DNA of 64,000 nucleotides from Asterella californica (Eukaryota; Streptophyta; Marchantiopsida; Marchantiales; Aytoniaceae): contig JAYKYS010000011.1 of assembly GCA_036924285.1 (NCBI GenBank), positions 1,612,001 through 1,676,000 on the forward strand. Reading direction: 5' to 3'. The number at the start of each line of letters is the position of its first letter. The first letter of the stretch is position 1. The position numbers and the translations under genes are program-made. Below, one piece after another: positions 12,840-23,292 of the stretch. Below the pieces are notes generated by a model. It made no database searches, had not been told where the DNA came from, and saw only the letters and a list, made by a program, of their open reading frames with translations.

Positions 12840-13640
12840 TCTCTCCGTTGGGAACCTAAGGTGGAGTAGATGGTCGGTGTTGGTGTTTGGAGGCTGGTGT
12901 GCCATTTGTTTCCTGGATATGGATTAAGTTGCAACAAGATCATGAAGCTCGAGCGGAAGATCTAGAGTAAAGTGTTCATGAGGATTTGAAGGGTAGAAAG
13001 TTTGTGAAGCGGTCGTAGATTCAACAGAACAAATCTCGAGAAAATCCGGAAAGATTAGAGCAGCTTGCGAAGAAGTCGACGGAGAGTGAACAAAATCTCG
13101 AGACGATAGGGAGGACGAAAGATTCGAACAGCTTGCGAACGAGGCAAAAGCGAAGGCACAGGCTGGTTCTCCAGATCTTTCTTCTCCAAGTTCGGACAAC
13201 TTGCTATCTTCGTAGCCACGTTACCAAGGGTGTGCAGACGTCGAAGGAAAATCCTTCAGAGTTGGACGAGTCCGTACTTCGTTCGTTGAGAGATCCGATG
13301 CTTTACTCAAAGTTGGAGATGAATGCCGAAGCAGGTTCTTCAGTTCCAAGCAGCTGAAGAACAATTTGGATGATCGAGTCTCAGCGACGAGTCCCTTTTA
13401 AAGGCTTGTTGCAAGAGTGAGAGCAAGAGCTAGGTGACGAACCCGAGGCGGGCAAAGAAAAGAACAGAGCGCGGCAAGTTAGTCGTTGCCACATTCAAAC
13501 ATCGTCATAGTGTTCGTTAATTATTTGAGGAGGGGTAAAGTTTCCCCTCTCAAGGTATCAGACTGAAGTTTACAGACTAGATTGGAGTGTAAGTGTCCTT
13601 TCGAAATTCGAAAGACTGTCGATTCATTCAGTTACGTCGG
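12840..13640 (+). pseudogene. Decayed charged-protein repeat, copy 2
   Basis: This is the second copy of the unit at 7740-8640. One frame reads REDERFEQLANEAKAKAQAG, followed by SPDLSSPSSDNLLSS, closely matching the REEERLKHFGKEAKARTGS of copy 1. Other parts are shifted or stopped. It ends with a block GATGAATGCCGAAGCAGGTTCTTC also present in the first copy (written here across its shared core). Both copies lie on the same strand about 5.1 kb apart. The coding potential is clearly lost. The original product is unknown. Confidence 0.45.
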
Positions 13641-13876
13641 GCTGATGTTTTCTGCTTTTACTTGAATTTGAAACTCATCGCGTCGCTCTTCTTAGTCCTA
13701 AGTTATACGTTTGTTTTGCACGTTAAAGCTCCATTTTGGAGGTTGGACGCTACAGATTATAGACGCTTGTAGCTTATGTGATTTCGACTGTCCAGACACC
13801 ACACGTAGCTATAAAAGCCGGTAGAAGATTCTGTCTATAGCAAGTTTTCTAGAGTACTCGTAAGGCGTTAGACTCC

Positions 13877-13988
13877 AGCGTTATTGATTTCCAAGAGAAG
13901 AGTGGTTAGCATTCCCCGTTCATTAGAGAGCTAGCGTTATTGATTTCCAAGAGAAGAGTGGTTAGCATTCCCCCTGCATTAGAGCGCC
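13877..13988. repeat. 56-bp tandem duplication
   Basis: The block AGCGTTATTGATTTCCAAGA at 13877 recurs at 13933, exactly 56 bp later, and both copies run on through GTGGTTAGCATTCCCC. Differences are limited to the end of the unit. Confidence 0.9.
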
Positions 13989-15231
13989 AAAGTTCAGCAG
14001 TGTGCTTTTGTATCGAGTCTTAGCAGTTTGTGTGATCGTTTCGAAGCAGCTAGTAGTATTGAGAGGATATCTGACGGCATTGTTACTAAGAGAGGGAGAA
14101 CAGTGAGTTCGCATGGCTTCTGTGGGTTGTCTAGCTGCATGCGCAGCGAAAGTCTGGTTTGTAGTATACAGCATAGCTGAGTACGTGAGTTTGAGTATAT
14201 GTCCTTTGGGAAGAGAATACAACCGCGATGAACAGTTGTTATGTGTCCCTGTCAAAGCGAAATCGACAGTGGTCTCGAAAGCAAACCTGACAGTCATAAC
14301 GATGAGTCCATTGTGTATGTCAGAGTCTGACGAAGAAGCCGAATTACATTCAAGCTGTATTCAAGGGGTCATGCAAAATTCCCCTTCATGACGAAGCGGA
14401 GACTCCGTCGATGATAGACACGGGCTATTTAAATCCCATTTGTGAAGCAGAGTACAAGATATCGCCTGGAACGAAATTTACACTTCATCTGTAAATCCTC
14501 TGCCAAGATTCGAGCTTAGTGCGCCAAACCTCGATGAAATTAAGACCTTTTTTCAATGAGGGATGCGAGAAAACTTACAAGGAATCGTAAGGGAAATACA
14601 AGGAGAATTTCAGAGGAGTTTCTAGACAGGAAAGGTCTTCCCATCAGAGACGACGTATTCTAAGTAAAGTGAAATTTCCGCATCTATGGAGATCCACAAC
14701 GCAACCCGTTTTACTCTAGGATGGTTCCCACAGAGAGAATGCAGAAAGCGGGCAATGTTAAACAGGAGGGCTGGAATCTCTGGCTGAGAGTGATCCATCC
14801 GGGACAACAGTCGCGTGCAGATAGCTCAGCTGCTAAACCTGAGATATTTGATATTTGAGTTTGCCATCGTTAGCGGCGACCACCGCAGGCTTTTCCTCTA
14901 CACCTACAACACGAAGATGCTGCAAAAGGAAAATGTACAGCATCACGGACAAGGACGCCGAGGACCCACAAGGCCCCAAGAAACCGATGGCAGATTGCTT
15001 GCTGGAGAATGTACACCAGAGAAATGCAAATTCGTAAACTCGATCCACTCTCAAAGGCCAAGCATGCAGAAATGGTCCGAACTCATTCTTTATTGCGAAA
15101 TAGCAAAACATGCTGCGAAAAATCACCAGCCCGCAACTTTCAACACAACCTCAATCTACGACCTCCACCACACTTACTCTCTCAAAACCAGGATCAGCTT
15201 TTTTCCTCTTCTCAGCTATCCACTCACCCCG
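13989..15231. other. Non-coding region, pyrimidine-rich toward its right end
   Basis: Several overlapping open frames exist (for example 14113-14391 plus, and 14815-15330 plus). They lack recognisable motifs and overlap one another in different frames, so I do not call genes. The last 100 bp are C/T-rich. Confidence 0.4.
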
Positions 15232-15551
15232 CCAGCCCCTGCTACAGCACTCCTCCTGTCGCTCGCTCTTCTCCCCTTATATGACTACACTCCTCGTCGC
15301 TCATCAAGGTCCAAAAAGAACGTCGGTTGATCGATCAATGCTGTGCGACGGCATACACCATCTCAAACCCAACCAATTGCTCACCTCCCAGAGAGAAGAT
15401 TTCCATATCCAAATTAACTAATGCAATGCCTTCCTCACGTCCATCCCATCCCCTCGAACTGTCGATTCGCATGTCCGTCGGTCTCTCTTTGAAGGATTCT
15501 TCCCCTGCTGCTCTTGCATCTAGCTCGATGGATTGCTCTCCTCCCGAGTCC

Positions 15552-15724
15552 TTTTTTTTTTTTTTGTTTGGATTTGTTTTTAGGCCTCTTTTCGCTGTGG
15601 GGCTTTCTGCAGCCGTATGCTGCTGCCCTTGCACAGCGTGAGTCCCCCCGTCCAGCGGACTCGACCCCACGCCGCTGGGGCTACAGGCGGATGGGGTAGC
15701 CAACAAGCTATTGCTTGTTGGCTT
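15552..15724 (-). mobile_element. tRNA-derived SINE, copy in repeat unit 1
   Basis: This is the duplicated copy of the SINE described at 16049-16221, offset by 497 bp. Its tail-side target duplication (15536-15551) is complete. The head-side one is cut after six bases, where the tandem duplication joins. Confidence 0.75.
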
Positions 15725-16153
15725 CTCTCCAGCCCCTGCTACAGCACTCCTCCTGTCGCTCGCTCTTCTCCCCTTATATGACTACACTCCTCGTCGCTCA
15801 TCAAGGTCCAAAAAGAACGTCGGTTGATCGATCAATGCTGTGCGACGGCATACACCATCTCAAACCCAACCAATTGCTCACCTCCCAGAGAGAAGATTTC
15901 CATATCCAAATTAACTAATGCAATGCCTTCCTCACGTCCATCCCATCCCCTCGAACTGTCTCTTCGCATGTCCGTCGGTCTCTCTTTGAAGGATTCTTCC
16001 CCTGCTGCTCTTGCATCTAGCTCGATGGATTGCTCTCCTCCCGAGTCCTTTTTTTTTTTTTTGTTTGGATTTGTTTTTAGGCCTCTTTTCGCTGTGGGGC
16101 TTTCTGCAGCCGTATGCTGCTGCCCTTGCACAGCGTGAGTCCCCCCGTCCAGC

Positions 16154-16163
16154 GGACTCGACC
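16154..16163 (-). promoter_or_regulatory. Pol III B-box of SINE
   Basis: Minus-strand GGTCGAGTCC matches GGTTCGANNCC except in the T-run. It lies 33 nt downstream of the A box at 16197-16207. Confidence 0.7.
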
Positions 16164-16196
16164 CCACGCCGCTGGGGCTACAGGCGGATGGGGTAG

Positions 16197-16207
16197 CCAA
16201 CAAGCTA
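16197..16207 (-). promoter_or_regulatory. Pol III A-box of SINE
   Basis: Minus-strand TAGCTTGTTGG fits TRGYNNRNNGG exactly and lies 14 nt from the 5' end of the SINE. Confidence 0.7.
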
Positions 16208-16237
16208 TTGCTTGTTGGCTTCTCTCCTCCCGAGTCC

Positions 16238-16654
16238 GTCCTCGCCTCGCCTCCTTTCCTTACTGCTAATCCCTGTCACCTCCAAGTCTGCAGCAATCAT
16301 GTAGTTAACCGTCGTAACAAATCAGAAATTGCCACGTATGTCTGTAGCTTACGTGGATCCATAAGGAAATACCGAACTTCTAATACTGGACCTATACTTA
16401 TAGATATCGCCGTTTCTACGGTTTTCGGCGGTGGCTTTAGGGTTCCCCTGGCTCTGAGATGCAGGTCTAGTGTCTATCTTCGCTCTCATGGTTCGGAACT
16501 CCCCACTCGTTCGATGTTTCTTTCAGGTCTTCAGGTTTGAGGACGTTTTGAGCTTGAAATTTGGGTCTAGGGTTTAGCATTGTATAGAGCTTTAGAAGGA
16601 GGCCAGCGGGGTCGGATTTTTCCTCGTGAGTGATCGGTTCCAACTGCCAGCGCT
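16238..16654 (+). promoter_or_regulatory. EBP2 promoter and 5' leader
   Basis: The 417 bp between the SINE and the EBP2 start codon must hold the promoter. It contains two TAGGGTT motifs (16437 and 16568). No clear TATA box was identified. The SINE and its duplication therefore end only about 430 bp from the coding region. Confidence 0.5.
16568..16575 (+). promoter_or_regulatory. Telo-box (TAGGGTTT)
   Basis: TAGGGTTT is the reverse of the plant telo-box AAACCCTA. That element is well known in promoters and leaders of plant ribosomal-protein and ribosome-biogenesis genes. It lies 80 bp before the EBP2 ATG, which fits that gene's role. A shorter TAGGGTT occurs at about 16437. Confidence 0.6.
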
Positions 16655-17642
16655 ATGGCGGATATGGAAGAGTCCGATCACTCTGGTAGCGAGTCAGAGG
16701 CGGAAGAAGAGTCGTCCGATGAGGAACAGCACGAAAGGCCTCTGAAGGAACCCCGGAAAGATGCGGTTTACGATACGAATGGAATGCACGAGAAGTTGGA
16801 GGAAATTGGATGGCCTGATGATCTTGACTGGATTCAAACGTGCGTCATCACTAATCCGGAAAGCGGAAGCAAAGTGGATGTTAATGACGATTTGGTTCGC
16901 GAGATGGCGTTTTACACGCAGGTGAGGATTTCCTGATATGTTGTTTCTTTCGTGTATGAGGATTGATATGAGCTTTGAAAATCTGGCACTTTCTTGTTCA
17001 CTTACCTGTTTGCTCTTATGCCCTTCATCGCAGGCGCTTGAGGGCACGAAAGAAGCCTATTTGAAGCTGCAGGAACTTGGTTTACCGTTTCTCAGGCCTT
17101 CCGACTATTATGCAGAAATGGTTAAGACTGACAGCCATATGCTCAAAATCAAGGACAAACTCCTGCATGATAAGTCGGTGCTTGAAGAGACAGATGAGCG
17201 GAGAAAAGCGCGTGAAGCTAAGAAATTTTCCAAGGAAGTCCAGGCTGACAAGCTGAAAGAGAGAGCGAAGAGGAAGAAACAAGACATAGAATCCGTGAAA
17301 AAGTGGCGGAAGGTACGTCAAAAAACTGGATACGATGGAGATGACGCTCCTCCAATCGACTTTGATGACCGGTCAGAGAAATCAAATGGTGCACAGCGTG
17401 GGCGAGGTCGGCGTGGTGGGCGTGGTGGAGAGGATCGTCGATCCATGAGCAGAGACGGCCGAGATGCCAAGTATGGGTATGGGGGTAGGAAACATGGGAG
17501 TAAAAGGAACGATGCAAATTCTTCTGCGGATGATAGCAGTTTCAGAGCATCGTTCAAGGGAAACGATAGAGGAAGAAGCGGAGCGCGTGGCCGCGGTCGC
17601 AGCAGCAGTCGTGGTCGTGGTCGTGGCAGGGGTCGAGGTTGA
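16655..17642 (+). CDS. EBP2: rRNA-processing protein EBP2, two exons
   Basis: Exons 16655-16921 and 17034-17642 join in frame to give 291 residues, about the usual plant EBP2 length. EBP2 is a conserved nucleolar factor needed for 27S pre-rRNA processing and 60S subunit assembly. The N terminus is acidic and Ser-rich (about 1-35). The family core follows, with GWPDDLDWIQTCVIT before the intron and KEAYLKLQELGLPFLRPSDY, then YYAEMVKTDSHM, after it. Next comes a long Lys/Arg/Glu-rich helical segment ending KKWRKVRQKTGYDGDD. The last 70 residues are an RG/GR-rich tail that would bind RNA and is often seen in nucleolar proteins. The start codon has a good context (CGCTATGGC). The telo-box upstream suits co-regulation with other ribosome genes. 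Confidence 0.94.
16922..17033 (+). other. EBP2 intron
   Basis: This 112-bp intron has donor CAG|GTGAGG and acceptor TTCATCGCAG|GCG, and falls between codons (phase 0). Reading through it hits a stop five codons after exon 1. Splicing restores the family core sequence. Confidence 0.93.
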
Positions 17643-18505
17643 GCATTGTTGAGTCTGCGTAGGTATTGATTTGGCAGGTTTCCTGTCTGTTGATCAAGCA
17701 AGCAAAAGCTGGTGCTAAGCCCAAATGAGACTGCGGAGCGTCCGACTGGAACAGTCCCCCACACACGCCCCAGTAATTACACTGGAACGACAGGTGCTCA
17801 ATTTTGTCCGTCTTATATCGAGACCATTTCAATGCTCTCATTGAGAGTTTGTATTCTACATGTACGGGTCTGTGCGTCGACCAAATTATTTGTACTGGCG
17901 AAGAGTAAAGATAGAATTAGTGTTTCACAATTACAGAAAGTCGAAAGCATTCACGTCTTTTTACTGTCGAATCTTTTGTAGTCCACCTCAGCTTTTAGTC
18001 CATCCCGCCAGTTGTCGAGTTTGAAAGTGTAATACTTATCAGGTTGAGATCCTAGTGTCCAGTGCTACCGGACCGTAGGCACTTGTGAAGAGTTATGTAA
18101 CTTATCACAAGGTCGCATGAATGCCGACCATCACGTGATAAATGTGATTGTCCGCAAGCTTGCAAGGTTGGTAAACCGGCTGCTATCATAGTTCCAATGA
18201 TTTTCGACTACCTCCATGGTCAATCAAGAAGTACCATGTGAGGGTCCATGTGATTGCCGGATCACGATCATGAAAGGCGAAATTTTTCTTTCGAGATGAA
18301 CTCCGTAGAAGTGTTCGATTTGGGGAGAAAAGTTAGACGATCCGAAACGAATTGTAGAATCTAGAAACTAAAATGCATTCTCGTTTCAGCGAGCGGTGTC
18401 TAAGGTGTAGGGAAGAATCAACAAAGTCTCTCATCGGAAGCAAAAGGTCCTTTGGAGAAGTAACGGTAGAAGCAGTCCAAGCCAAATCTAACCAAAGAGA
18501 AATGA
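17643..18505. other. EBP2 3' region and intergenic sequence
   Basis: The start presumably includes the EBP2 3' untranslated region. No other gene was recognised. Confidence 0.5.
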
Positions 18506-18571
18506 GCCCTGGTCTGCACTCTACCCGGACCCCAAAGGGATTTGGACCCCGGGTAGAGTGCAGACCAGGGC
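18506..18571. repeat. 66-nt foldback with 23-bp perfect stem
   Basis: The left arm (18506-18528, starting GCCCTGGTCTGCACTCTACC) is perfectly complementary to the right arm (18549-18571). The interior adds five more pairs (CCAAA/TTTGG) after a 3-nt mismatch, leaving a 4-nt loop. Such a perfect long stem is not expected by chance. Possible sources are a small RNA precursor, a tiny foldback transposon or palindromic repair DNA. The sequence does not decide. Confidence 0.85.
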
Positions 18572-19426
18572 AATATGGCTAGTCAGACCTCCAGTGAAGA
18601 GGGGCAGAGGTAGGGCAAGCGAGGTACTTCCGACCTTCGTCTGACCGTACACAATCCCCACCTTCCAGTGCAGTCCTTTTCATGAAGTCGATTCTGTTCA
18701 TCAGTGTAATAGTAATTACTCATGTTCCTGTATGTTAACGCGCAAGGTTAGAACGCTAGTTCTCTCTCTAGATGCATTCCAGTTCGAATTTTTAGTTTAC
18801 TGCCGTTCTAGCCTTCCACATCTTATTTCGAGCGGCATGCCACTTAGTAAACTTGAGCAAATTTTTAGCTAGTTGCCTTCCCAACTTTTCAGGATCTGCA
18901 GATACTACTGTGCGAGGCTCCCCTTATTGTCAAACAAGTTTCTGATGGAATACTGGGTACGACAAGGTCCATTGACTCGAGAGATACCGTAGTGATATCT
19001 AATAAGTTGGTTTCGAATCGATCTGAAACCGATTGTTTGGAACCATACAATTTTTGAAGACTTGAAACCAGAACCAGTAGAGAACCCTGTTCGAGAGCTA
19101 GAAATAGAATCGGAATCAAACCACCGACGAGAATCGTATATATGCAAATTATTGAATTGAAATGGATCTCCTTACATGCGTGCTAAGACAATCGCAGAAG
19201 ATTGGATAGGTTAGGTTGAATTGATTTCTTCGGTGCGTGCGTAGACAATCTCGACAACATTTGATTGATTTGACTGCACCTTATAGTGCAGGGAAATCAG
19301 AAGAGTCGGATGCAGGGTGTTGATTCGCTCTGGCTGTTTCGCTGTAGTACTCTCAGGATTCTCATACATATGCCAACCAGTATAGGGTGCCCCCAACATA
19401 CAGCGGGAAAGGTAACTGACTGGAGG
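18572..19426. other. Non-coding region
   Basis: No recognisable gene, RNA or mobile element was seen. An approximate foldback (GGTTTCGAATCGATCTGAAACC) lies near 19011, here given only as a core of matching ends GGTTTC/GAAACC. Confidence 0.4.
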
Positions 19427-19664
19427 GGATCAAAGATGTAGCAGTTTGACCAACCCAACTTCCAGTCTTGTCTTTCTTGAAGAGCATTTGTGTGACCGAT
19501 GAGCTTTTGGAATCTACAAGTAGTTTCTTATCGGATCCTTTCAGGAATCAAAGATGTAGCAGTTTGACCAACCCAACTTCCAGTGTTTGTCTTTCTTGAA
19601 GAGCATTTGTGTGACCGATGAGCTTTTGGAATCTACAAGTAGTTTCTTATCCGATCCTTTCAGG
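19427..19664. repeat. About 118-bp tandem duplication
   Basis: ATCAAAGATGTAGCAGTTTG at 19429 recurs at 19547. Both copies continue through a Phe/Leu-rich pyrimidine stretch to CTTTCAGG. Differences are a 1-nt indel (CAGTCTTG versus CAGTGTTTG) and TCGGATCC versus TCCGATCC. Confidence 0.9.
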
Positions 19665-22572
19665 GATTTTCCTTGCGTGGATCACTTTTTGCTTCAAGGA
19701 TCGTCAACCGTGCCTCGAGAACCTACTGTACCTTCTTTCCTTCGGATACATGTGGGTGCATATTATTCCCTCTTTTTGGTCCACATGTGCATTCAAGGAA
19801 GAGGGTTGTGTAGGCAGACTATTTCTGTTGTCTGTGGAAAGATTTCAGGTTTGGATAGAGAAAGCTAGTTGCAAAGAAGTCTTTTCAATCTTCTGCAGTT
19901 ACTGGGAGTTGCGCTGCGTTACGGGTTGATTTACCAACCGATATCCCGCGAAGAGGGAGGAGGGACGTTTTGTCAGGGATCACATCTAGTTATACCGCCG
20001 AATGGATACCTTCCATAGCAAAGTCGGGACTCGGGAGAGTATATATCACGGCTAGAAGTAAAAGTAAGATGGGTGTGGATTGCTCTGCTGACAGGATTGT
20101 GGTCTTTTTCATGAAGTTTTATACGCTATTCTTAAATAGCGTGTAAACTCTTAGGTTGATAAATTTGTTCTTATCGTGTAGCTACTTCAGGAGAAGTTCT
20201 TTTCTTGTCTGGGAAAGGGAAGAGCATCGCTAATATCAAATCTTCTTGCGGATACTTTTGGTTTCTTCTCCTTCGAAGGGGAAGAAGCTATAAATGAGAA
20301 CTTGATGACAACCCACGAGACCACACGAGGCAAAGTACACGTTTCGGAGCTAGCATATATGCAAAGAACTAGTATAAATGAAGTTCCAGGTTCGGGGGAC
20401 CAATAGGTAAAGGACACGGAAAGCGAACGCTGACAGCAAAAACCGCAAAAGCTGGATTTGTGGAATTCCACTCTTTGATTCCCCATGAAAAATAACCATA
20501 TGATCTTGGTGAAAGTGGAGTAATACTCTACAGTGTTTCCACAGAGGCACCCACTGAAGTCCCACGGATACATTTGGACTTTTAACAGGTAGAAACCTTA
20601 TTCCTTATGTCCCTGCATTGAGATTTTCACTACGTACAAAAGAGCCCTTATGTTTGGACGCAGATATGTGACATGCTTTGGTTTAGATCTTAGTTGTTGT
20701 TGGAAGCGAGTGAGAAAGAGACGAGGGGTGAGCTCGTGAGGGGGTCAATGGTGTTACCGGATAGGGTGCGTAGAAAGCGAGGAGAGAGAGCCGCTGTGCC
20801 CTTGGGGAGTCTCAAAACGAAGAATGAGAGAATGGTCTGATGGTGAGTGAGTTCTTTTAATCTTTGTGGTTTAGTTACTATCGTTTCCTCAGATCGATCA
20901 GTCATGGACAAGTTTTGAGTGCATGCGAATCAGAGAGTTCAATTTAATACAGTAGTTGTATGTAACAAATCTGTTTTACTGTGTAATGGAGACGCTCAAA
21001 AGTTCAGTGCATGTACAGTATTTCTAGCAATCATTACGCATTTTTCACGATGCGTAAGGGCCCGTCTCTCGATTTGCGTAAGGTCGATTTTTCGATCGGG
21101 TTATCGAAAGCAGAAGGCACCATAAGGAAACAAAGTCAGGCTAAAAATGAAATGCATAATTTCACTAATCTAACTTTGATGCCTTCGGTTACCTATTATC
21201 TAACGCATGAACTTCTCCTGCCTACCGACGAGTAAAGTATGTGCTTTAAGGATGCCTTTTTTGCACAACAAGGTTGGTTCTACAGCAACATCCCAGTGAA
21301 CGTTGAAGCAATGCAATGTAAGTCTTGGGACACGCTCTAAGTGAATGATATGTTCAGAGAATGAAGGCAACACAGTTCGTGAATTTGAAATTCTTTTTAT
21401 GAAATAGAGGACTACGTCGCTTCTTTTCAAGTCCTTTCGTTGTGAGAGTTTCTGTGACGGGGAGCTGCTATACCCTTACAGCTTAAGCACCCCCGCCTCT
21501 ATGCCTCTTGAATGGTTTGTGTGTACCGTAGATAGAGGTGGCATACGTTGATCGACTGAAAGGTTGATTCAAGAGGTCAGGGAATATCTGAGTCCATCGA
21601 CCTGAAGGCTCAGCTCACACGACATAGCCCATTGATGACATTCTCACATGTATACATCAAAGCAGACCCCACCAGCGAGAGAGGAAGAAGAAAAGAAAAT
21701 GGGAAATTTAGACAAAAATCTTGTTCTGTATTGGTTATGAATGATAGAATTTGGGTTGAATAGCTTTTGGTTGAATCAGAAATAATGATAAACGAGCAGA
21801 GTTATAAAGGATGTCAGCAAGATAAATGGCAGAAACTTTGTCTAGGCACTGTAAATTCCAGAAAGCATTATATAAGAAGGACGAGTTAGAAAAGATAGAT
21901 TTAATTCAACCAATGTAAATTTCAGAAAAGATTAAACCAAGGAAATGTAATCTCTTGGTTTAAATTTAAATTCAATTTAGTTACTCTAGTAGGTGTCTAC
22001 TACACATGCTTGGCGATGTCAGTCAGATATGGAGTTCTTCGAATTCACACAGAAGTCCACTAAAACTTGTTTCTCATTCGTTTCGATGAAAGCTATTTTG
22101 TTTTGGCATGCAACGAACGCACAACTTCAAGCATGCATCCATCCGGATGCATGCATAATAATCACCATTTCTTGCTCATAGTTATCGATGGTTTTCGAGA
22201 GGTTTTGGTCATCCCACTTTGTTTTCTTTGGTGTTGCCTCAGTGAAGAGGCGTTCCTGTGTCACGTGCAAGGTATTCTTTAGTAAAAGGCGAAAGAGTAG
22301 TTCGCTTTGAGCTAATCACACGGCTGAATGAATGACTCTGTCTGTGACTCATGATCTTGTATCACCCATTGAAGTGTTCAGCTCAACCGGGCTTATGGTT
22401 TAAGGGTCCTGAAGCGCAGCAGGTACAGACTTAAAGTACTGTAGATATCTGAGACTGTCCGGGAAACCACAGGGGAAGTTCCTTCGCATACGACCAATAG
22501 AACTTGATATTCGACAAGAAACTACAGTAGCCCACAGTTGAACGGGAATCAATTACGGCTGATATTCCCACG
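19665..22572. other. Non-coding region with one longer-range foldback
   Basis: No gene is recognised. Open frames at 19587-19929 plus and 20187-20573 minus lack motifs. At 21504-21513 CCTCTTGAAT is exactly complementary to ATTCAAGAGG at 21567-21576, enclosing a second partial pairing (CCTCTA/TAGAGG). Confidence 0.4.
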
Positions 22573-22653
22573 CAGTCCACTCGGAAAGATACAATGCACG
22601 ATGGCAGTGTATCTTTCGGTATAGCTTGCAGGGAAAATTCGGATAGTGGACTG
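22573..22653. repeat. Nested inverted repeat
   Basis: The outer arms CAGTCCACT (from 22573) and AGTGGACTG (to 22653) enclose an inner hairpin with GAAAGATACA (22584-22593) pairing to TGTATCTTTC. The whole would fold into a two-step stem. It may be a miniature element remnant. Confidence 0.6.
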
Positions 22654-22785
22654 GTTTGGAATGAGAGGTACCTTTACCGTCTTCAGTCATACCTCTACCG
22701 TACACTGGGACTAAACATGAAATAAAGTAAGTAAATAAGCATACTCGATCAACTTTGGAGAACTTTTGTTTATTTCCTGTTAATG

Positions 22786-22883
22786 GAAATTGTATGTTAT
22801 ATATAAACTTTAAACTGCATATAATAACTAAATAGAAATTGTATTTTATATATAAACTTTAAACTGAATATAATAACTATAAA
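22786..22883. repeat. 49-bp AT-rich tandem duplication
   Basis: GAAATTGTATGTTATATATA (22786) recurs at 22835 as GAAATTGTATTTTATATATA, each followed by AACTTTAAACTG(C/A)ATATAATAACT. Confidence 0.85.
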
Positions 22884-23258
22884 ATTTTAGCCAGACCGGG
22901 AGTTTCCGGAAAATATAAAAATAACCCATAAATAATCACACACATGCATTTCCTAAAATATAAATGTAATACCTGGTATAAAACTATAAAACTCTAAATA
23001 TAAGTTACTTTCAATAATAATCTGTTACCTAACCCTTCCAAATAAAGGGTTAATAAAAAGTTAAGTAGGAGGTGAATATGCTCGATTCATAAAATGATAT
23101 ATTTCACATTTTGGTTATTTTTTCTCGACCACTTTTTCCTTGTGTTACAATCTAGCTTTCAATTGCTGAAAACACACGTTTGACTAACGGGTATGATAAT
23201 AGATCAGTTATCCAGTTCCATTCACACCGTTCTATCATTTTGAGATGCGAGAAATATA
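22884..23258. other. AT-rich non-coding region
   Basis: Strongly AT-rich sequence with no feature I can name. Confidence 0.4.
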
Positions 23259-23292
23259 CATTCGTTTTGACCTAGTCTGGTCAAAACGAATG
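23259..23292. repeat. Perfect 14-bp inverted repeat with 6-nt loop
   Basis: CATTCGTTTTGACC (23259-23272), loop TAGTCT, then GGTCAAAACGAATG (23279-23292). Confidence 0.85.

Larger units (their letters stand above)
16049..16221 (-). mobile_element. tRNA-derived SINE with A/B boxes, poly(A) tail and 16-bp target duplication
   Basis: Read on the minus strand, a 173-bp insertion starts at 16221 and ends in 14 A residues (16049-16062). It is flanked by perfect 16-bp direct repeats CTCTCCTCCCGAGTCC at 16033-16048 and 16222-16237. Fourteen nt from its start is TAGCTTGTTGG, which fits the Pol III A-box consensus TRGYNNRNNGG. After 33 nt comes GGTCGAGTCC, close to the B box (GGTTCGANNCC). These are the defining parts of a tRNA-type SINE, with lengths in the normal range. 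The first 26 nt also form an 11-bp hairpin (AGCCAACAAGC around a 4-nt loop). It encodes nothing and would depend on a LINE, none of which is visible here. Confidence 0.85.
15234..16227. repeat. 497-bp tandem duplication containing a SINE
   Basis: Unit 1 (15234-15730) and unit 2 (15731-16227) are the same length and nearly identical. The clearest differences are near 15465/15962 (GTCGATTCG versus GTCTCTTCG). Each unit contains one minus-strand SINE. The right edge of unit 1 falls inside the SINE target duplication (after CTCTCC), so the duplication happened after the SINE inserted. Confidence 0.95.

Noticed and set aside
14815..15330. 171-codon plus-strand frame
   Set aside because: It overlaps several other open frames in a low-complexity pyrimidine-rich region, and composition is unlike EBP2 or ALDH6. 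No motif.
15327..16203. Duplicated open frames of 104 and 123 codons in both strands
   Set aside because: They are created by the tandem duplication and run through the SINE poly(A)/poly(T) tract, so they are not genes.
15234..16227. CRISPR or satellite-like array
   Set aside because: Only two units and they contain a eukaryotic SINE. No short regularly spaced repeats exist in the window.
20187..20573. 128-codon minus-strand frame
   Set aside because: Cys/Ser-rich without known motif, and overlaps another frame. No splice-supported extension was found.
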